Positions 1-13,200 are shown, counted from the first letter of the stretch. The stretch: DNA of 64,000 nucleotides from Dastarcus helophoroides (GCA_028583605.1 CM053328.1:4657304-4721303), one strand, 5' to 3'. Numbers and translations are program-made. The notes: generated from the sequence alone by a model not told the origin.

Positions 1-1640
1 GAGAAAACGATTTTTTGTAAATTTCAAGAATATAACAAAGTTTCTTGAACATTTCCATTCAAAATTGAATTTTTTCTGAAGATTTCGACTTTTTTACAAA
101 ATTCGTTCATGTTTTTAAAATTGAATTGAATTTTGATTAGAAAACTAAAATTCTAAGGATAAAATTCTCAGAAAATTTTGAAAAAAACGATTTTTTGTAA
201 TTTTCAAGAATATATAACAAGACTTTTTGAACATTTCCATTTAAAATTGAATTTTCTTTGAAGATTTCGACTTTTCCACAGAAGTCGTTCATTTGTCTAA
301 AGTTAAATCGAATTTTTATTAGAAATACTAAAAATCTGAGGATAGTATTTTTGGAAAATTTTGATAAAACGAATTTTTATAAATTTCCAGAATATATAAC
401 AAAATTTTTTGAACATTTTCATTTAAAATTGAATTTTTTTTGAAGATTTCGACTTATTCACAAAATGTGTTCATTTTTCTAAAATTGAATCGAATTTTTA
501 TTAGAAAACCAAAATTCTGAGGATAATGTTTTTAGAAAATTTTGAGAAAACGATTTTTTGTAAATTTCCAGAATATAACAAAATTTTTTGAACATTTCTA
601 TTTAAAATTGAATTTTTTCTGAAGCTCTCGACTTTTTTACAAAATTCGTTCATGTTTTTAAAATTAAATTGAATCTTTATTAGAAAACTAAAAATCTAAG
701 GATAATATTCTTAGAAAATTTTGGGAAAACGATCGATTTTTTGTAAATTTCAAGAATAGATAACAAGATTTTTTGAACATTTCCATTTAAAATTGAATTT
801 TTTTTGAAAATTTCGACTTTTTCACAGAAGTCGTTCATTTGTTTAAAATTGAATCGAATTTTTATTAGAAAACTAAAAATCTGAGGATAATATTTTTAGA
901 AAATTTTGAGAAAACGATTTTTTGTAAACTTCAAAAATATATAACAACATTTTTTGAACATCTCCATTTAAAATTGATTTTTTTTTTTTGAAGGTTGAGA
1001 CTTTTTCACAAAATTCGTTCATTTGTATAAAGTTGAATCGAACTTTTATTGGAAAACTAAAAATCTAAGGATAATATTTATAGAAAATTTTGAGAAAACA
1101 TTGTTTTGTAAATTTCCAGAATATAAACAATTTTTTGAACATTTCCATTTAAAATTGAATTTTTTCTGAAGATTTCGACTTTTTTACAAAATTCGTTTAT
1201 GTTTCTAAAATTGAATTGAATTTTTATTAGAAAACTAAAAATCTGGAAATAATTTTTTAAGAAAATTTTGAGAAAACGATTTTTTGTAAATTTCAAGAAC
1301 ATATAACAACATTTTTTGAACATTTAATTGAATTTTTTCTGAAGAGTTTGACTTTTCCTTAAAATTCGTTCATTTTTCTAAAATTGAATCGAACTTTTAT
1401 TAGAAAACTAAAAATCTGGGGATAATATTTTAAGAAAATTTTGAAAAAACGATTTTTTGTAAATTTCCAGAATATAACAAACATTTTTTGAACATTTTCA
1501 TTCAGAATTGAATTTTTTCTGAAGGTTTCGACTTTTTCACAAAATTCGTTCATTTTTCTAAAATTGAATCGAACCTTTATTAGAAAACTAAAAGTCTGAG
1601 GATAATAATGTTAGAAAATTTTGAGAAAAAGATTTTTTGT
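1..1640. repeat. 180-bp tandem satellite array (about 9 units)
   Basis: Head-to-tail units begin near 1, 180, 363, 544, 723, 908, 1091, 1270, 1443 and 1623, each opening with a variant of gagaaaacgattttttg. The spacing of 173-185 bp is close to a nucleosome repeat. Copies differ by point changes and small indels, so the array is old. The left end is cut by the window edge. Short open frames inside are satellite, not genes. Confidence 0.9.
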
Positions 1641-2040
1641 TAATTTCAAGAAACAACAAAATCAAAATAAAGTAAGAGTTATGAAAAAAATATCTTTGAA
1701 AGTTGCATTTGATTTACTGGTTTATAAAAAAACAAAAAGTAGAAATAAATTCGACTGGAAATTACCACTTTTTTCACTAAAAATTGAATTTTGGAAACTT
1801 CGTCTTTTTTTGACATTTCCACTTTTTCGAAATTTCGATGAAACGCTTTTTCTTCAAGTTTGGCTCTTTCTCGAAATTTCGACTTTAACCTGCAAATTCG
1901 ATCTCTCCTGTTTGTGTGGTTTTTATGTGAAAATACACGTTACTCAGCAAGAAGATTTTTCTATTTTGTGTCCATGAATTTTTCGGAATGATTGCTGCCC
2001 CCCGCTCTCAAAGGAAATCCTGCCTACGCCCATGTTTTTA
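1641..2040. repeat. Right edge of satellite-bearing repeat
   Basis: Past the last 180-bp unit, pyrimidine-rich sequence with scattered tcgaaatttcgac words runs to a C-rich end containing cctgcctacgc (about 2011-2022). A similar end, ctcctgcctacgc, lies at about 22050 at the far side of another AT-rich block, so this looks like the terminus of a dispersed satellite-carrying repeat. The 118-codon open frame at 1621-1977 is judged spurious. Confidence 0.45.
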
Positions 2041-2095
2041 GCGGTTTATAGTCGTAGGAACAATACATTCTTGCCTCTATGTTCTCGGTATTAGT

Positions 2096-2290
2096 TAGGG
2101 GCTAACGTTATGGTTTCGCGTCACCATCACGCCAAATTACGTTACCTGCATTTTCTTCAGTTTAATCCACTGACAGAGGGCAATTATGACTTTAAAGCAT
2201 GTTTTAGTGTTACATAGATATATTGTTAACATTAAGCATGTTGGTTACGCAAATTAGAGTGATGGTGACGCGTTATAATGACACTAATCC
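2096..2290. mobile_element. MITE-like inverted-repeat element
   Basis: The arms carry cgcgtcaccatcac (about 2117-2130) and its complement gtgatggtgacgcg (about 2253-2266). Weaker complementarity extends about 20 bp on both sides. There is no coding capacity and no clear target duplication. It is probably a small non-autonomous DNA transposon of unknown superfamily. Confidence 0.5.
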
Positions 2291-2499
2291 AAAAGGCGCC
2301 TCAACAAAATTTCGCTACAAAAATTAAACTCAAATTCTAAATTTTCTGAAATTTGCCGACATTTTCTAAATAAGGTCGAGTTGATAATAAATTCAAAATT
2401 CAAATTCGCTTGAAATTATCGAAAAAATTCGTTAATTTCAAGCAAAAAACTCGAAGATTGAACTAAAGCACTGAACTAAACACTGTGGCTTGTGATTAA

Positions 2500-2611
2500 G
2501 TCCAAAGAAGGTTTCACCTCTTGAAAATGCCAGTTCTGCTGGCGAAATACGTATCGCGTAATTATTTATTTAATTGCCGATGTGGTAAAGGGGTGAAAAC
2601 CTTCTTTGGAC
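2500..2611. mobile_element. 112-bp inverted-repeat element with degenerate hammerhead-like core
   Basis: The ends gtccaaagaaggtttcacc and ggtgaaaaccttctttggac are complementary with one indel. Inside, 2521-2550 has the order of a hammerhead core: TTGAAAA where CTGANGA is expected, a TGCCAG/CTGGC-type stem, then GAAA. Two core bases are changed, so an active ribozyme is unlikely. The 13-mer ctcgaagattgaa occurs on both sides (about 2451 and 2611), possibly a duplication of a larger insertion. Confidence 0.5.
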
Positions 2612-2629
2612 TCGAAGATTGAAGTCGAT

Positions 2630-2945
2630 TGTAATTGCACAGACAAATAGATTTGAACAATTATTAGATTCGAAGTTTGGAAACCAAATATACCGGTTTC
2701 GATCTTTTTAGATCTCGTCAGTCTGGTATATCTAACTCGAATACTAACAACTGTTCTGACAAGTAACTACTAAAAAATTCACGGACGTCAAGCGAGTGAC
2801 TTCTTAGTACTACCACCTATTGGTCCACAGAAAAACTATGGCCATCGCCAGCAATCTCGTATGCAAGTAGAATGCAACCTAGACTACACGTCTGGGGGGC
2901 TGCATGAATTTGTAGTCTAGGTTGCATTCTACTTGCATTGAAGTT
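2630..2945. repeat. Dispersed hammerhead-bearing repeat with terminal hairpin
   Basis: This matches the arms at 13223-13329 and 15706-15811. It contains, on the minus strand, a core at about 2691-2721 (see separate entry). Its right part folds: gtagaatgcaacctagactac (about 2868) recurs as its complement near 2920-2940. The same words occur near 5670-5700 and 15925-15955, showing a repeat family spread through the window. Confidence 0.6.
2691..2721 (-). ncRNA. Hammerhead-like core, copy A
   Basis: On the minus strand the order is CTGACGA (2715-2721), stem II GATCT/AGATC (2701-2714), GAAA (2697-2700), palindromic stem III CCGG (2693-2696) and cleavage dinucleotide UA (2691-2692). Two extra bases after UA spoil the stem I pairing seen in the copy at 13277-13319, so this copy may not fold well. 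Confidence 0.5.
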
Positions 2946-3126
2946 GATCTCAAAGTTAATAAAAAAAAATTGAATTTTATAAAAAGAAATCCTCGAACTA
3001 TCGATTTTGTTTTCATAATTTAAAAAAAAAGTATAAATTGGGAATAAGCCAGGAATTATAAGAAAAATTTAAAATTAAAAAGCAAAAAGTGTACGTAAAA
3101 CCAAAGTTGAAGTTTCTACAGAGAGA

Positions 3127-3177
3127 AATTCGTTCTTTTAGAGAAATGAATTTATCATTTCTCTAAAAGAACGAATT
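3127..3177. repeat. Perfect 23-bp hairpin
   Basis: Arms 3127-3149 and 3155-3177 are exact reverse complements around the 5-base loop attta. A perfect pair in this drifting sequence suggests a recent origin or constraint. No neighbouring gene explains it. Confidence 0.8.
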
Positions 3178-3267
3178 CCGTAATTATAAATTACTGCAAA
3201 GACCTAAGACATGTTTTAAGGAGTTTTCCTTTCTAAATTACCGACAAAGGGTATATTATTTACAATT

Positions 3268-3790
3268 TTAATTACGTATCAAGAGCTCTTGTCTCGGCAG
3301 GCAAGTAAAACACAAACGACCCTTTTCGGTACTCTGGTAGCCTCGAAAATTTTGATAAAACCTCGTCGAGTAATTCGAGAATGAGTCTTTGTTATAAAAT
3401 ATCAATCCCGCCGCGTCTAGATTGTATGTTGTATTGTTTAATTCGGCAAAGAATAAAGCCAAGGAACACTTTGTAGTGCGCTGCACTTTATCCAAACAAT
3501 GAGGTAAATACAGCTCGTTTGTTTTTGTACTATTGTGCATTGCAGGTACGCAATGAACGTAAACAACTCCGGAGATGGCGGCTTCTGTGGTAAAAATATC
3601 TTAGGTCAACATGTAAATACATAATTATGAAATTGTTAAATTGTGAAATTGTTACATAAAATGCGGAATTGTACCAGAAAAAATTAATTAACAAGGCGGT
3701 AAACGTCTCGCCATCGAAGATTGAAATTGTGTGGTCCACTCGCCTCATCGTCAAGGGCAAGAAGACTTGCACCAGAGACTAACTTGCACA
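3268..3790 (-). other. Unidentified open frames downstream of the SLC17 gene
   Basis: Two adjacent minus-strand open frames, 3530-3772 and 3268-3540, overlap at their ends. They have more balanced base composition than the satellite. The second has features of ordinary protein (for example NNTTYNLDAAGLIFYNKDSF) but no family I recognise. It could be a degraded exon of a neighbouring gene, an old transposon remnant or chance. No clear splice sites join the two. Confidence 0.2.
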
Positions 3791-3956
3791 TATCCTTCAG
3801 CTACGTTGGGAGTGGCCGTTTCACAAGCATAACGTGTAATTTGTATGTCAACAAAGAATAATCACTCGATATTAACAAGTTTTCCGCTTGTCTTCCTATT
3901 TATTCCCATTACTTACTACGAAGACTATTAAAAGACGAGATAAACAAAAAGTACAA

Positions 3957-3966
3957 ATATTTATTT
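3957..3966 (-). terminator. Candidate polyadenylation signal of the SLC17 gene
   Basis: On the minus strand AATAAA lies within this stretch, about 57-65 bases after the stop codon at 4024-4022. This is the expected place for a poly(A) signal with a short 3' UTR. Confidence 0.5.
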
Positions 3967-4021
3967 AAATAAAACACTTATAAAGTATAAAATAACATTC
4001 GAATAAATATCAAGCTACATA

Positions 4022-4237
4022 TCACACTTTGGTATTATCTTTCGCATTTTCCACACTTTTTGGTACAAGATCTGGTTCGAAAGCTGCATTTTCCAATCCT
4101 AGTTTGGACGGTTTCTCCGCCTGCTTAGTGTTCCACGGTTGAGTGTCAGCAGTACCAAAAGCCATGAACACCAAGCCACAAATTATGTAAACTGTGGCAC
4201 CTAAATAAAAAACTTTGTTCCATTCTGTGATCGAATT
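4022..4237 (-). CDS. SLC17 gene exon 7 (terminal)
   Basis: The acceptor tttttcag ends at 4238. The exon opens NSITEWNKVFYLG, covers the last membrane helix, and ends in a hydrophilic cytoplasmic tail of about 45 residues (starting TADTQPWNTKQ) with a TGA stop at 4024-4022. It is 216 bases, phase 0 at entry. Confidence 0.88.
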   Translation of the reverse strand, partial: NSITEWNKVFYLGATVYIICGLVFMAFGTADTQPWNTKQAEKPSKLGLENAAFEPDLVPKSVENAKDNTKV

Positions 4238-7200
4238 CTGAAAAATTTGTAATTTATAATCGTTTGTACTAATATTTTAGAGACTAACATTTTCGGATGT
4301 AAAATATCCAGTGACGGCAGGAGAAATAAAACCTGCTGTACTCCCAATGCAGTTGGCTATCCCATACAAGGTTCCAGCGTAATTAGGGGCTAAATCCTGC
4401 GCGTTTTGCAAATTTGTCAAAGTGGTTGCACCATTAATACCTAAGGAAAGTGTTATCACAGCTACGGTCCACACCACATTGCATCCGATCGTGGTTATCA
4501 CAATTAACAGCAGTCCAGGGATAATATGAGCTGCAACATTTTATTTCGTTACGTTTTTATGTCATTTTTGTGTTTTATTTTCATTTTTGTTTACGTTACG
4601 CCACTTACAGAAAAGAGTAAAAATTTTCCTAATAGCAGTCGCCGAAAGCAGATTTTTCTTCTTAATGAAGTCACCTATGAAGCCGAATATGAACCCAAAG
4701 AGCATTCTGGCTAAATACGGTGCAGCTGATAGTATTCCAGAATGACCCAAATTAAATCCTAGCACAGTGGACATAAAATTCGGTCCTACGGTCATCAAGA
4801 AGAAGAGGCCCCACAAATTGCCGAAATGTGCAACGACTAGCACCCAGAATGGAAACGATAAAAAGATGGATTTGTAAGGAGGCACCCCCTGAAATTTTAC
4901 GTCTACAAACTCCATTAAATAGCATGTGGTCGAGTGTTACCAATTTCTTTTGGACGTTTTCGCCTAAAGCTTTATTAATATCATCTTTTTCTTCGTCGCT
5001 TATTCTGGGGTGATTGTCTGGGAAATCTGCCACTATAAAGTTCCAGAGAATGCACCACAATATTGCCAAACCACCGGGGATGAAAAAGGCCCAAGGCCAA
5101 TTCCACAATTCGATTATTCCACCCAGTGCTGGCCAAGTGATGACAGTGCCAAGGGAACCACCGAGGAGAGCGCCCACGAATTTGCCTTTCTCGGCCGGAG
5201 GTGCCCAGTGCGATATCAAACAATGTAAGCTTGGATAGAGCACGCCCTAAAATAGAAAAACACAAAATCTGTGGTTTTATTTTTTAAACTAGGAGAATAT
5301 TCCCACTTTTGGTGGAACGGTCTGGTCATTGGTTATCTTCAAAAATTGAAATACAAATCTTGTCCTCTGGAAATAAGATTAAAAAACACAACAAAGGTTG
5401 CTTTAACGCGTTTCGATAGCCAAGCTATCATCTTCAGACATTATACCGTTAGGTATAACGTACTTTGTTGTGTTTTTTAATCTTTCTTGGTTTCAGGGGA
5501 CATGATTTGTTCTTCATTCTCTTGAGATTGGATCTTAACAATTTCGAAGGCGCACGTCGCTTTTGTCAGGGAGTATTATAGAATCAACGGATGTCGCCCG
5601 TGTGGTTCTTAATACTACCGCCAGCTATTGGTCCATAGAGAAACTATAGCATACGCCAGCAAGTATCGTATACAAATATAATGCAACCTAGACTACAATC
5701 CTGCAGCCCGCTATACGTGCATAGGGAATCATAGGTAAGCTGAACTACGAACAGTTCTGTGCATTAGAATACTTATCTTCTGGGACCTTCCTAAAGGGCA
5801 ACTACTTTGATAAGTGTTTGTGTTTCAACTGTTGGTAGTTCAGCTACTTATGTTTAGCTATACGCCCTAGAAGGTTGCATGACTGTATTTGCATTGGATA
5901 TTATTGAAATGCAAATCTTGTCTCCCTCTTGTATCTCTTTGAAGATGATAACTTGGTTGTCGAAATGCGGTTAAAGTAACCTTTGTTGTGTTTTTTAATC
6001 TTTCTTGGTTTAAGAGGACAAGATTTTTATTTCAATATTTCTAAATTAAATACACTCAACTTCGAATATAGAGAACTCCGTTTAGACCAAACGAACCACT
6101 GCTTAGAATGAACAAAATTTTGGTCTGAAGTTGAATTTTAGTAAATATCGTTAATTGCTCAGAAAATCGCAATGTTGGAGAACAAATTTAAAATTTAAAA
6201 AAGTCAAAACGTTCAAGAGACTATTTTTGAAAAAATTCGGGAAAATCAAATTTAGATTAAAGATATAATTTTAAAAATAACAGATTTTTTGACAAAGGTT
6301 ACAAAATTAAACGAAAACATTCTGACTCCCGGGAAAAAGGTGGAAATTTTGAGATGTCTTGACATTTACCAAAAAGCCGTAATTTCCCGAAGGATGTCAA
6401 CTGAAAAAATCTAGAATTTTGAAACCAAAGTCGAAATTTCGAAAAACAAAGAAGGATTTTGAGAAAAAAGATCCAGTTTTGAAAAAAAAAAATTTTGCTC
6501 TAAATTTCCAGAAAAACTGAATGAAAAAAAATATTGCGAAATTTGGAAAGGACATATTTTGAAAACAATCGAAATTTCAAGAAAAGTTTGTAATTTAAAA
6601 AATCTTTTTCCCTGCAAAAATGTTTATCTAAATTTCAAGAAAATTGAATAAAAAAAGTGAAAATTTCGAAAAAGAAAGCTGATTTTTTAAAAAAACGTTC
6701 CGAAATTTGGATAGAAAGACGTACTTTGAAAACAATCGAAATTTCAAGAAAAGTTTGTGAATAAAGTTGCACTTTAAAGAAAAATCCTACTTTACCTGAG
6801 AAAATAATTTGGGAATAAGGTCAAAATATTGAGATGTTTTAAAACTTACCAAAATGTCGTAATTTTTCGAAAAATATCAATTGAAAAAAAGCCAGAATTT
6901 TGAAACCAAAGTCGAAATTTCGAAAAAAAAAGGATTTTGAGAATAAAGATTCAAAGTTTTGAGAAAAAGCTAAATTTTGATCTAAATTTCCAGAAAAAAT
7001 TGAATCGAAAAATGGTAAAATTTTGAAAAAAAGCAGATTTTTTAAAGAAATATGGCGAAATTTGGAAAGAAGGGCATATTTTGAAAGCAATCGAAATTTC
7101 AAGTAAATTTACAATTTAAAAAATCTTCATTTCCCGTAGAAAATTTAATATAAATTTCGAGAAAATTGAATAAAAAAAGTGAAAATTTCGAAAAAAAAGC

Positions 7201-10200
7201 AGATTTTTTAAAGAAATGTTCCGAAATTTGGAAAGAAAGACGTATCTTGAAAACAATCGAAATTTCAAGAAAAGTTTGTGAATAAAGTTGCACTTTAAAG
7301 AAAAATCTTAGTTTCCCGGAGAAAATCATTTGGGAATAAGGTCGAAATTTTGAAATGTCTTGAAATTTACCAAAAAGTCGTAATTTCCCGAAGCATATCA
7401 ATTGAAAAAAGCTAGAATTTTGAAATCAAAGACAAAATTTCGAAAAAAAAAGGATTTTGAGAAAAAAGTTCGAAGTTTTGAGAAAAAGCCAAATTTTGAT
7501 CTAAATTTCCAAAAAATTTGAATAAAAAAGATGAAAATTTAAAAAAAAGCAGATTTTTTAAAGAAATATTGCGAAATTTGGAAAGAAGAACATATTTTGA
7601 AAACAATCGAAATTTCAAGAAAAGTTTGTTAGTAAATTTATAATTTAAAAAAATCTTCATTTCTCGTAGAAAATTTAATATAAATTTCGAGAAAATTGAA
7701 TAAAAAAAGTGAAAATTTCGAAAAAAAGCAGATTTTTTAAAGAAATGCTCCGAAATTTGGAAAGAAAGACATATTTTGAAAACAATCGAAATTTCAAGAA
7801 AAGTTTATGAATAAAGTTGCACCTTAAAGAAAAATCTTAGTTTCCCGGAGAAAATCATTTGGTAATAACATCGATATTTTGAGATGTTTTGAAATTGACC
7901 AAAAAGTCGTCATTTCCCGAAGGAAATCAATTGAAAAAAGCTAGAACTTTGAAAACAAAGTCGAAATTTCGAAAAAAAAGGATTTTGAGAAAAAAGATTG
8001 GAAGTTTTGGGAAAAAACCAAATTTTTAATTTAAATTTCCAGAAAAAATAAATAAAAAAGGTAAACATTTTGAAAAAAAGCAGGTTTTTTAAAGAAACAT
8101 TGGGAAATTTGTAAAGAAAGACATTCTTTGAAAACAATTGAAATGTCAAGAAGAGTTTGTAAGTATATTTGCAATTTAAAAAAATCTTCATTTCCCGTAG
8201 AAAATTTTAATCCAAATTTCGAGAAAATTGAATAAAAAAAGTGAGAATTTCGAATAAAAAAGCTAATTTTTTAAAGAAATATTCCCACATTTGGAAAGAA
8301 AGACATATTTTGAAAACAATCGAAATTTCAAGAAAAGTTTGTGAATACAGCGGTACTTTAAAAAAAATCTTAGTTTCCTGGAGAAAATCATTTGGGAATA
8401 AGGTCAAAATTTTGCGATGTCTTGAAACTTACCAAAAGGTCGTAATTGCCCGAAGGACATCAATTTAAAAGAGCCAGAATTTTGAAACCAAAGTCGAAAT
8501 TTAGAAAAAAAAAGGGTTTTGAGAAAAAAGATTCGAAGCTTTGAGAAAAAGCAAAATTTTGATCTAAATTTCCAGCAAAATTAAATAAAAAAGGTAATAA
8601 GTTTGAAAAAAGATTTCTTAAAGAAAGACATATTTTGAAAACAATCGAAATTTCACGAAAAGTTTGTGAGTAAATTTGCAATTTAAAAAAAATCTTCATT
8701 TGCCGTAAAGAATTTTAATCTGAAAATTTTTTTAAGAAATGTTCCAAAATTTGGAAAGAAAGACGTATGTTGAAAACAATCGAAACTTCAAGAAAAGTTT
8801 GTGTATAAAGTTGCACTTTAAAGAAAAAATCTTAGTTTCCCGGAGAAAACCATTTGGGAATAAGGTCGAAATTTTGAGATCTCTTGAAGTTTACCAAGAG
8901 GTCGTAATTTCCCGAAAGATATCTATTGAAAAAAGCTAGAATTTTGAAACCAAAGTCAAAATTTTGAAAAAGAGAAGATTTTGAGAAAAAAGGTTCGAAA
9001 TTTTGATAAAAAGCCCAATTTTGATCTGAATTTTCAGAAAAATGGAATGAAAAAGGTGAAAATTTTGAAAAAAAGCAGATTTTTCAAAGAAATATTGCGA
9101 AATTTAGAAAGAAAGACATATTTTGAAAACAATCAAAATTTCAAGAAAAGTTTGTAAGTAAATGTGCAATTTAAAAAAAATCGTCATTTCCCGTAGAAAA
9201 TTTTAATCTGAATTTCGAGAAAATTAAATAAAAAAAGTGAAAATTTCGAAAAATAATCAGATTTTTTAAAGAAATGTTCCGAAATTTGGAAAGAAAGACG
9301 TATGTTGAAAACAATCGAAATTCCAAGAAAAGTTTGTGAACAAAGTTGCAATTTAAAGAAAAATCTTAGTTTCCCGGAGAAAATCATTTGGGAATAAGGT
9401 CGAAATTTTGAGATGTGGGGAAATTTACCAATAAGAAATTTACCAGGAAGTCAACTGAAAAAAGCTAGAATTTTGAAAGCAAAGTCGAAATTTCAAAAAA
9501 AAGGAGGATTTTGAGAGAAAAGATTGGAAGAAGAAAACCAAATTTTGAACTGAATTTCCAGAAAAATTAAATAAAAAAGGTGACAATTTTGAAAAAAAGT
9601 AGATTTTTTTAAAGAAATATTGCTAAATTTGAAAAGAAGGACATATTTTGAAAACAATCGAAGTTTCAAGAAAAAATTGTGAGTAAATTTGCAATTTAAA
9701 AACATCTTAATTTCTCGTAGAAAATTTTGATCTAAAATTTGAGAAAATTGAATAAAAAAAGTAAAAATTTCGACAAAAAAGGCTGATTTTTTAAAGAAAA
9801 GTTTCGAAATTTGGAAAGAAAGACGTATGTTGAAAACAATCGTAATTTCAAGAAAAGTTTGTGAATAGTTACACTTTAAAGAAAAATCTTAATTTCCTGG
9901 AGAAAATCATTTGGAAATAAGGTCGAAATTTTGATATGTCTTGAAATTTACCAAAGAGTCGTAATTTTCCTAAGGTTATCAATTGAAAAAAGCTAGAATT
10001 TTGTAACTAAAGTCGAAATTTCGAAAAAAAAAGGATTTTGAGAAAAAAGATTCAAAGTTTCGAGAGGAAGCTAAATTTCCAGAAAAATTGAATAAAAAAG
10101 ATGAAAGTTCTGAAAAAAGCAGATTTTTTAAAGAAATATTGCCAAATTTGTAAAAAGGACATATTTTGAAAACAATCGAAATTTCAAGAAAAGTTTGTAG

Positions 10201-13200
10201 GTAAATTTGCAATTTAAAAAAATCTTCATTTTCGGTAGAAAATGTTAATCTAAATTTCAAGAAAATTAAATAAAAAAGTGAAAATTTCAAAAAAAGGCAG
10301 ATTTTTTAAAATGTTCCGAAATTTGGAAAGAAAGACGTATCCTGAAAACAATCGAAATTTCGAGAAAAGTTTGTGAATAAAGTTGCACTTTAAAAAAGAA
10401 ATTTTAGCTTCCCGGAGAAAATCAAGTCGAGTCGAGCCGAGTGGAGTCGAGTCGAGTCGAAACGAGTGGAGTCGAGTCGAATCGAATCGAGTCGAGTCAA
10501 ACCTAACCTAACCGAACCTAACCTAACCTAACCTAACCTAACCTAATCAAATCAAATCAAATCAAATCAAATCAAATCAAATCAAATCAAATCAAATCAA
10601 ATAAAATCAAATCAAATCAAATCAAATCAAATCAAATCAAATCAAATCAAATCAAATCAAATCAAATCAAATCAAATCAAATCAAATCAAATCAAATCAA
10701 ATCAAATCAAATCAAATCAAATCAAATCAAATCAAATCAAATCAAATCAAATCAAATCAAATCAAATCAAATCAAATCAAATCAAATCAAATCAAATCAA
10801 ATCAAATCAAATCAAATCAAATCAAATCAAATCAAATCAAATCAAATCAAATCAAATCAAATCAAATCAAATCAAATCAAATCAAATCAAATCAAATCAA
10901 ATCAAATCAAATCAAATCAAATCAAATCAAATCAAATCAAATCAAATCAAATCAAATCAAATCAAATCAATCAAATCAAATCAAATCAAATCAAATCAAA
11001 TCAAATCAAATCAAATCAAATCAAATCAAATCAAATCAAATCAAATCAAATCAAATCAAATCAAATCAAATCAAATCAAATCAAATCAAATCAAATCAAA
11101 TCAAATGAAAAAAAAATTGCAATCCATATTTTGCTAATATAATTTTATGTCGTAAATAGTTACTTACCCCCGTTAACCCAATAATGAACCTGCTGATTAT
11201 GACGGCGGAGTAATGAATGTTTGCCGCCAACGGGCCCAATATCGTAAAAAAACCGGCTATCAGTGTGGTCCACAAAATCACTCTTCTCGGTCCGCATTTT
11301 TCGGCCATCAGCCCACCGGGTATGCTGGTGAGTAAGAATCCCCAGAAATAAGCGCCCAGTATAAAACCTTGGGTTTTCATGTCCCAGTCGTACCTTTGGC
11401 CGTACTGCAGAACGAAATAAGTAGCGTTGCGTAACTATCTCTCAAGTCTTAACTTACATCGGGTGGATCTGATGTTTGTCTGAATGAAGAAATGTCCGAA
11501 ACGTTGTCATCGTCTAGTTCGTTTTGGATTAGGCACTCTGGAGTACTGGAACTGTTGTTTCTTCGGCTGTTGGCCACCATGGCCACTATATTTATGGACA
11601 TATTGACCCTGAGCATGTAGGAGATGGCACAAGCCGTAAAAATCATGATGCATATAAACCCCCTAACTGGAATTACCCCTGAAATGAAAACTTTGTTAAT
11701 GCCCTATTTTGAAATATCGATATTTTGGTCTATTCGACTCTTAACATTATTATAACAAAACGTAGTTATAAAATTTGTATGAGTGATTGTGTAGGAAACT
11801 TTCTAGAAACATTTGATAATGGGAAACGGTCGCGAGAATGAATCATACGGCAGATAAGCGCTCTAGACGTTTCCCCAAGCGATAAGTCTTATCTGTATCC
11901 GTTCTAGAAACCGGAACGGTACCTATAAATACGCGGTCGTCTCTCCTTCAATCAATTAGTCAGTTGGAGCCAGATAGTCAAATAGATAGTCTGACATTTA
12001 AGTGAATTATAATAGTAGTGTTCCGAAATAAGTTTGGAAATAAAGTGTTACAATTCACGAAGTTTTAATTATCGAACCGATAACACGCAACATGATAATT
12101 CATTTTTACACTGGGAAGACTAACCCCTGAAGGTAAAACTAGGAGTGCATGCCATATTTTAAGATTTTTCCATAATTTCAATTTTTCTTTCAACTCAAGT
12201 CATCAAAATTGTAATATAATAATAAAAAGGTATGAATTACGTATTTTGTAAAAGATTTGTACTTGATGAGATAAGAACGTTTCTTGTTTCATTAATTTAT
12301 TAACTATTTGTTTACCCGAATCTCAATGGAATCACATTAGCAAAATTTTGTTGTTGTTGTTTTTATTTTATTACCCATTTAACAGTCTGGAGTCTGGAGT
12401 TAAATTTCATTCAAAGATAGGTCGCGTGGAAGAATTAAATACAAAATTATTTACACCAATTAGGTTCGAATTTGTTATTACCTTAACATTTGGGTTTTAC
12501 ATAACAGCTTTATTGACATTCTATAGTTCAAGGATAATTACTTCCAGAATTTAATGTAAAATCTATTATTACTGCCGCACAAATTTGGAAATGTCTCATT
12601 TCCGGTTCTTTGAGTTTGTTGATACCATTGGAGCTGTCTGATACAAAGTGAGTCAGTTTGTAGAACAAAACAACGGTAATAACATTAGCTAAATTCAAAT
12701 TAAATAGGACGTATAACTGATAGACGTTATTGCTAATATATTTGCAATTTCTCCATTAAAGTTGCTAATTAGTATACTCTACGTGAAATTGTAGAGTTTG
12801 TCCGAGCAAGCATATCTAAAAAACGTTTTTTTGTTATCGTATTAGATTATGAATTTAACAAAATTTATTTAACATTTTCTAAAGAATCGTTACACAAATT
12901 CTCGTTCTTGTGAGTGCTTCCCATTAGCACAATTTGTTACAACAGTTGAAGAAACTTTTTGACCAAACATTTCCAGAACCAATAGGCTTCTATTCTGAGA
13001 AATTCCTAATCAATAGAAACAAGAATGGCAAAAATCGGTTAAGAATTGCGACCTGTAGATAACAAAGAATCACACAAATTGGCAGTCGTTTTTCAATGAC
13101 GAATTTTGGAGTCAGACGCACTTTAAAAATGGAGCAAATGCTATCATCATCTGGAGAAAGCTCTCCTCCGTCCAAAAACCTATATTACAATTGATTTTGT

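Noticed and set aside
1078..1553. Minus-strand open frames in the 180-bp satellite
   Set aside because: Each repeats the unit's translation; no independent coding evidence.
10500..10545. A true chromosome end (telomere)
   Set aside because: Only about nine TTAGG-type units, internal to a host gene's intron and flanked on both sides by other pentamers.
10546..11106. Possible CRISPR-like or coding repeat
   Set aside because: A plain 5-bp microsatellite without spacers; the host is eukaryotic.
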